Shown here piece after piece: positions 60,597-64,000 of a DNA stretch of 64,000 bases. Source of the stretch: Nansenia antarctica (Eukaryota > Chordata > Actinopteri > Argentiniformes > Microstomatidae); assembly GCA_963989245.1 (NCBI GenBank), contig OZ022339.1, positions 61,771,853-61,835,852 of the forward strand, read 5' to 3'. The position numbers and the translations under genes are program-made. How positions within the stretch are numbered: the stretch's first letter is position 1; each line of letters begins with the position of its first letter. The notes under the pieces are model-generated. The model saw only the letters and a list, made by a program, of their open reading frames with translations, was not told where the DNA came from and searched no databases.

Positions 60597-62279
60597 ATGG
60601 CACCACAAACAAGCAAACAGAAGACTGCTCGATACAGGCAGCGGGTCAACGCAGACCCTGCAGCAAGAGCCGACTATCTTGCCAGGAAAAAGGAAAGGTA
60701 AAAAACTATAGGTAACATGCAGTAGGCTATATCTTTCTCTGGTGTATTTGAAACTGTCATGTTAGTAGGATTAGGAATGACCTTTTCTGTAATATCTTGA
60801 ACTTAAGTTTGTATGTAAGTTAGGCCACCAGAATGCTTCTCGCGTCTCGAAGCTGACTTGCCAAGACTGGGTAAAGTTCAGAAATGCCTGGGGGCTCATT
60901 TATAAAAATGTACTTGAACGTCATCTTTAACTTGCACGTAAGCACATTTTTCTAAATGGACGTAAGCATTATTTATAAAACGGGCTGTGCTTGTTTAAAA
61001 TTGCGTACGTCTGTCGTACGTACTTCCGTCTATAAATAACAAATATACTTGAAATTGAACGCAGGTGAATGAGCTTTGTATTTACGCCCTGTGATAGCGG
61101 CTCAATTATAGCAGCTGAATTAAGCCAAGTGCTATAAATAGGCTTGATTGAGGTGTTGAGCAGCACCTTTGACGAGTTCACACGATGGTAGACAAACTAA
61201 AGAAGATAAACTTTACTGAGGAGGAGATCGACTGTCTTATCAGAAATAGACGCGCAAACGCTCGCCCCCGAATTCCCCCGATCACATCAGGCAGGATGCG
61301 GCTGAAGGAGGGCTGGGATATACCCGACTGCCTTTATCACGCCTCAATTTAGAATGATTACACCATACAATAGCCTAATGGCATATAAAGGAAGACTGAA
61401 ATACAATCATAAACATCAGTTCCCTTTAAATCTTGAATTAAACTAATTTTCTCGGCTGATAACATTGTTAATTTTATTACGAGCCACTTTCACTTCGCAT
61501 GAATTACAGTTAAGTAGGCATTAACGTGTTCGAGTGCGGCTCACATGCCTGTAATAACTTTGCATAACTAGTAGGTAATGTGCGTACGTCAAGTCAAGAC
61601 CTGACGTAGAGCTACGATCGTTTCCACTGTCAAATTGACTCACGTTGAAATTCTATGATTCACTATTTTGACATGGTTTTCTACGTACGCCAAGGGTAAG
61701 ATCACATTTTATCCAGATTCTATAAATGAGGCCCCTGGTGTTAAAGAAATGCCTGCAGTTTACCATGAGTCTGGTCACAATGATTAGATGGTCATTGGTC
61801 ACAATGCAATGAGTAAGGAAAATGAAATGATAAATAAAATGGGGAAATAAAGGAACGAAAAGAAAATGGAAGTGACAAATGAGAATGAAATGACAATAGC
61901 AAAGACAATGAAATTACAGTAACAATGAAATGGAAATAGCCTAGTTTGTTACATGCTGATGTTCCTAAACATCATTTTAATGTAACAAATGATCCACTGC
62001 TCCAACCAGCCTGTGTTGTAGGTCATATACAGGGAACTGGTACAACTGTGTTGTAGGTGTTTAGTGTTGATTTCATCCATGCAACTATGTTGGTGTTTAT
62101 TGTTTATTGACTCTATAGAACTGTGTTGGTGTTTAGTTTTTATTCCATATACAACTGTTTACTTTTTATTGACTGAAATTGTTGATCCCTGTGCAATGTG
62201 ACTACCAGGGTCCACAAAAGTGATGCTACTTAACCCTCCTTCTCTCTCTCATAGATTGACAAAACCAAAGATGAGATGA
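60597..62279 (+). CDS. 41-residue basic protein encoded by the mobile element
   Basis: An acceptor-like ttttctag precedes the ATG at 60597. Exon 1 (60597-60697) reads MAPQTSKQKTARYRQRVNA, then DPAARADYLARKKE. A donor (aaag|gtaaaa) and an acceptor (ctctcatag at 62254) join it in frame to exon 2 (62255-62279), which ends TKPKMR and a stop. AATAAA is at 62513. The protein is highly basic with an RYRQRVNADP motif. Similar N-termini occur in repeat-encoded fish proteins as I recall, but no catalytic domain is present. A real transcript is unproven; a truncated transposase-associated protein is the alternative. A further element at 60892-61735 is nested in its intron. Confidence 0.4.
60892..61735. 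mobile_element. nested element with ctcatttataaa-type ends
   Basis: gggggctcatttataaaaat at the left and attctataaatgaggcccc at the right are inverted. The possible duplication ctgg on both sides is ambiguous because of the G/C run. A small frame at 61183-61350 begins MVDKLKKINFTEEEIDCL, like the Myb/SANT-type accessory protein of Harbinger elements, but is soon lost. Confidence 0.6.
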
Positions 62280-63164
62280 CAAGGATGTGAAAATTTACAT
62301 TTGTGAAATATTTGTTCTTGAAGAAGTTCCTGAAGCATATAATGTGCATTGCACTTTAACTTTTTAAATGTTTAATGTTTTTAACATTTGTGATATTTGA
62401 ATGTTCCTGACGAAACTTGTAACCTACGCGTTTTACGTTTTACATTTTTTTAGTTCTGTGATATTTGAATGAATTTAAGAATATTTTTGACTTGACCACT
62501 TGAAAAGATTGTAATAAAAACTTTGTTCCGTTTTCTTTAGTCTGAACTGTATTGTGTACATGTTAAATAGACTTTTAACTACCTGCGGTTTTCTCATCAT
62601 TTGGGGCGACCATCTGTCATGTGGGGTAACCAACTATTGGCAATTACTGTACTAAATTCAAAATAGAATATCCATCAGTTTTGGCTCAAATATTAATCAA
62701 TTGTATACTATGCTTAAGTGGATATTATCTGTACACATTTTAAATCAGTTTTATGGGTTTTAGAACAAAAATGGGTATTGTAACTGCATTACGAGGGAGA
62801 CACTGCCATTATAGAATAAACTTGTGAAGTCATGGTTTACAAAAAATGAAAGGGCACACAAGCCTGTCTTTCTTAAACAGTTTATTTAATTACTGATACT
62901 TGTTAAAATATTAGTAATGTTAAGGAAATATATGAATTTTTAGATAAATTACGGTCGCCCCAAATTACTTTTTTTAAGGGCGTGTCCTATTAATTCAACT
63001 TTAAAAACACTAAAATCTCTTAATTTGGGTTTTTTGCATAAATGCATGTGTACATTACATTCCAAATGTTTGAATAATGGCCAAATATATTGTTATTGTT
63101 AGTATTTTAAAATTGGCCCATTCAAAAGTCTTATCCGTCAATGACCCCTTTATGTATTAAATGT

Positions 63165-64000
63165 AGGGCTGTTACGATTCGTCGACTTGCGTAATGTGCG
63201 TCGATGCGTCGTAAATAAAAAGTCACCGTTGTATTTCTGTTCACTTTTCCGGCCGTGTATGAGTGAAAAATTGATAGCTACTAGCTAATGTTACACAAGC
63301 AATGTAGCTCACCACAGTTTGTATGTCTTGTCTTCTGGTGTTAGTAACGTTAGCTATGTAGCTGGCTAGCTACCGTAGCCTATTGTCATTGTGGTGCTCG
63401 CACCTACTGTACGTTATCTAGCTCGTAGCTCGCATGCTACATTAGCATCAATTTAGCTAATCATAACATAGCAGCGAGAGTAACGTTAGCTAGCTATGTA
63501 GCTACTAGCTAGCTATGTGTTGTGGTTAGGGCTGTTACGATTATTCGACGTCGTCGACGTCATCGACTACGTCAATACGTCGGTTAGCGTAATATGCGTC
63601 GGTTAGTCGTAAATAAACAAAATGGCGATTTTTTTTTTTTTTTTTTTTTTTTAAACCTTTATTTTACCAGGCGAGACAATTAAGTGTATGAGTGAAAAAT
63701 TGATAGCTACTAGCTAATGTTACACAAGCAATGTAGCTCACCACAGTTCGTATGTCTTGTCTTCTGGTGTTAGTAACGTTAGCTATGTAGCTGGCTAGCT
63801 ACGGTAGCCTATTGTCATTGTGGTGCGAGCACCTACTGTACGTTATCTAGCTCGTAGCTCGCATGCTACGTTAGCATCAATTTAGCTAATCATAACATAG
63901 CAGCGAGAGTAACGTTAGCTAGCTATGTGTTGTGGTGATGGACAGACTTCTAAATGGCCATGTTGGCATTCAAGTTGGCTAAACATAGCAGTGAGGTGGA
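63165..64000. repeat. duplicated segment with two hAT-like 5' ends
   Basis: tagggctgttacgatt occurs at 63165 and 63528, each followed by cgtcga-rich sequence. A block starting tgtatgagtgaaaaattgat is repeated at about 63256-63525 and 63686-63935 with few differences (one is ctcgcacct against gcgagcacct). It contains gctagctagctac and taacgttagc motifs. It continues past the window edge, so no right end can be scored. Confidence 0.7.

Larger units (their letters stand above)
59528..63147. mobile_element. unassigned 3.6-kb DNA transposon with GGGGCGACC motifs
   Basis: gggtcaatgacg (59528-59539) and cgtcaatgaccc (63136-63147) are perfect 12-bp inverted ends. Both are flanked by cttt (59524-59527 and 63148-63151), a likely 4-bp target duplication. 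About eight copies of a motif close to tcatgtggggcgacc occur near 59709, 59917, 60105, 60267, 60290, 62597, 62616 and, inverted, 62951. They cluster towards both ends. A two-exon small gene is inside. The transposon family is not identified. Confidence 0.6.

Overview
This is a stretch of animal nuclear DNA, almost certainly from a teleost fish. The evidence is spliced genes with GT-AG introns, proteins of vertebrate families (clade A serpins, calmin, GLRX5, INTS9, PLA2G7, TDRD6), long CA/GA microsatellites and a dense load of hAT, Tc1/mariner-like, SINE and L2-type repeats of the kind that fill fish genomes. The species cannot be named from the sequence alone.

Layout. 1.7-4.2 kb (+): a four-exon alpha-1-antitrypsin-like serpin with a histidine-rich N-terminus. 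5.2-7.5 kb (-): a second, divergent clade A serpin facing it tail to tail, probably non-inhibitory. 9.1-15.2 kb (-): calmin (clmn), with two CH domains, a huge acidic repeat exon and a C-terminal membrane anchor. 18.1-19.1 kb (+): glrx5, a mitochondrial CGFS glutaredoxin. 20.9-27.5 kb (-): ints9, reconstructed in 17 coding exons to 658 codons. 28.8-33.2 kb (+): pla2g7, divergent from ints9, 402 codons. 36.2-47.4 kb (-): tdrd6, a germ-granule Tudor scaffold with one 5.9-kb exon followed by a run of small acidic exons. Pairing glrx5/clmn/serpin A (together on human 14q32) and pla2g7/tdrd6 (together on human 6p12) supports the identifications.

The genes are independent housekeeping, plasma-protein and germline genes, not an operon or pathway. 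The last 17 kb (47.4-64 kb) has no host gene that I can see. It is a nest of DNA transposons, several of which can be delimited to the base by terminal inverted repeats and perfect 8-bp target duplications.

The most notable observations are: (1) the 3' end of tdrd6 looks like a tandem amplification of small exon pairs whose phases keep the frame; (2) one of those exons is split by a 1,042-bp hAT element with a perfect 8-bp target duplication inside the codons, and another is cut by a retroelement tail; (3) a 3.6-kb DNA element at 59.5-63.1 kb has a perfect 12-bp inverted repeat, a 4-bp target duplication, about eight dispersed copies of a GGGGCGACC-type motif and a tiny two-exon gene, and I could not assign it to a family; (4) a coding minisatellite in calmin; (5) serpin features (His-rich tail, Val at P1, a degenerate sister serpin). 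Exon boundaries were set by hand from splice sites, reading-frame phase and recalled family knowledge; no alignment or expression data were available.
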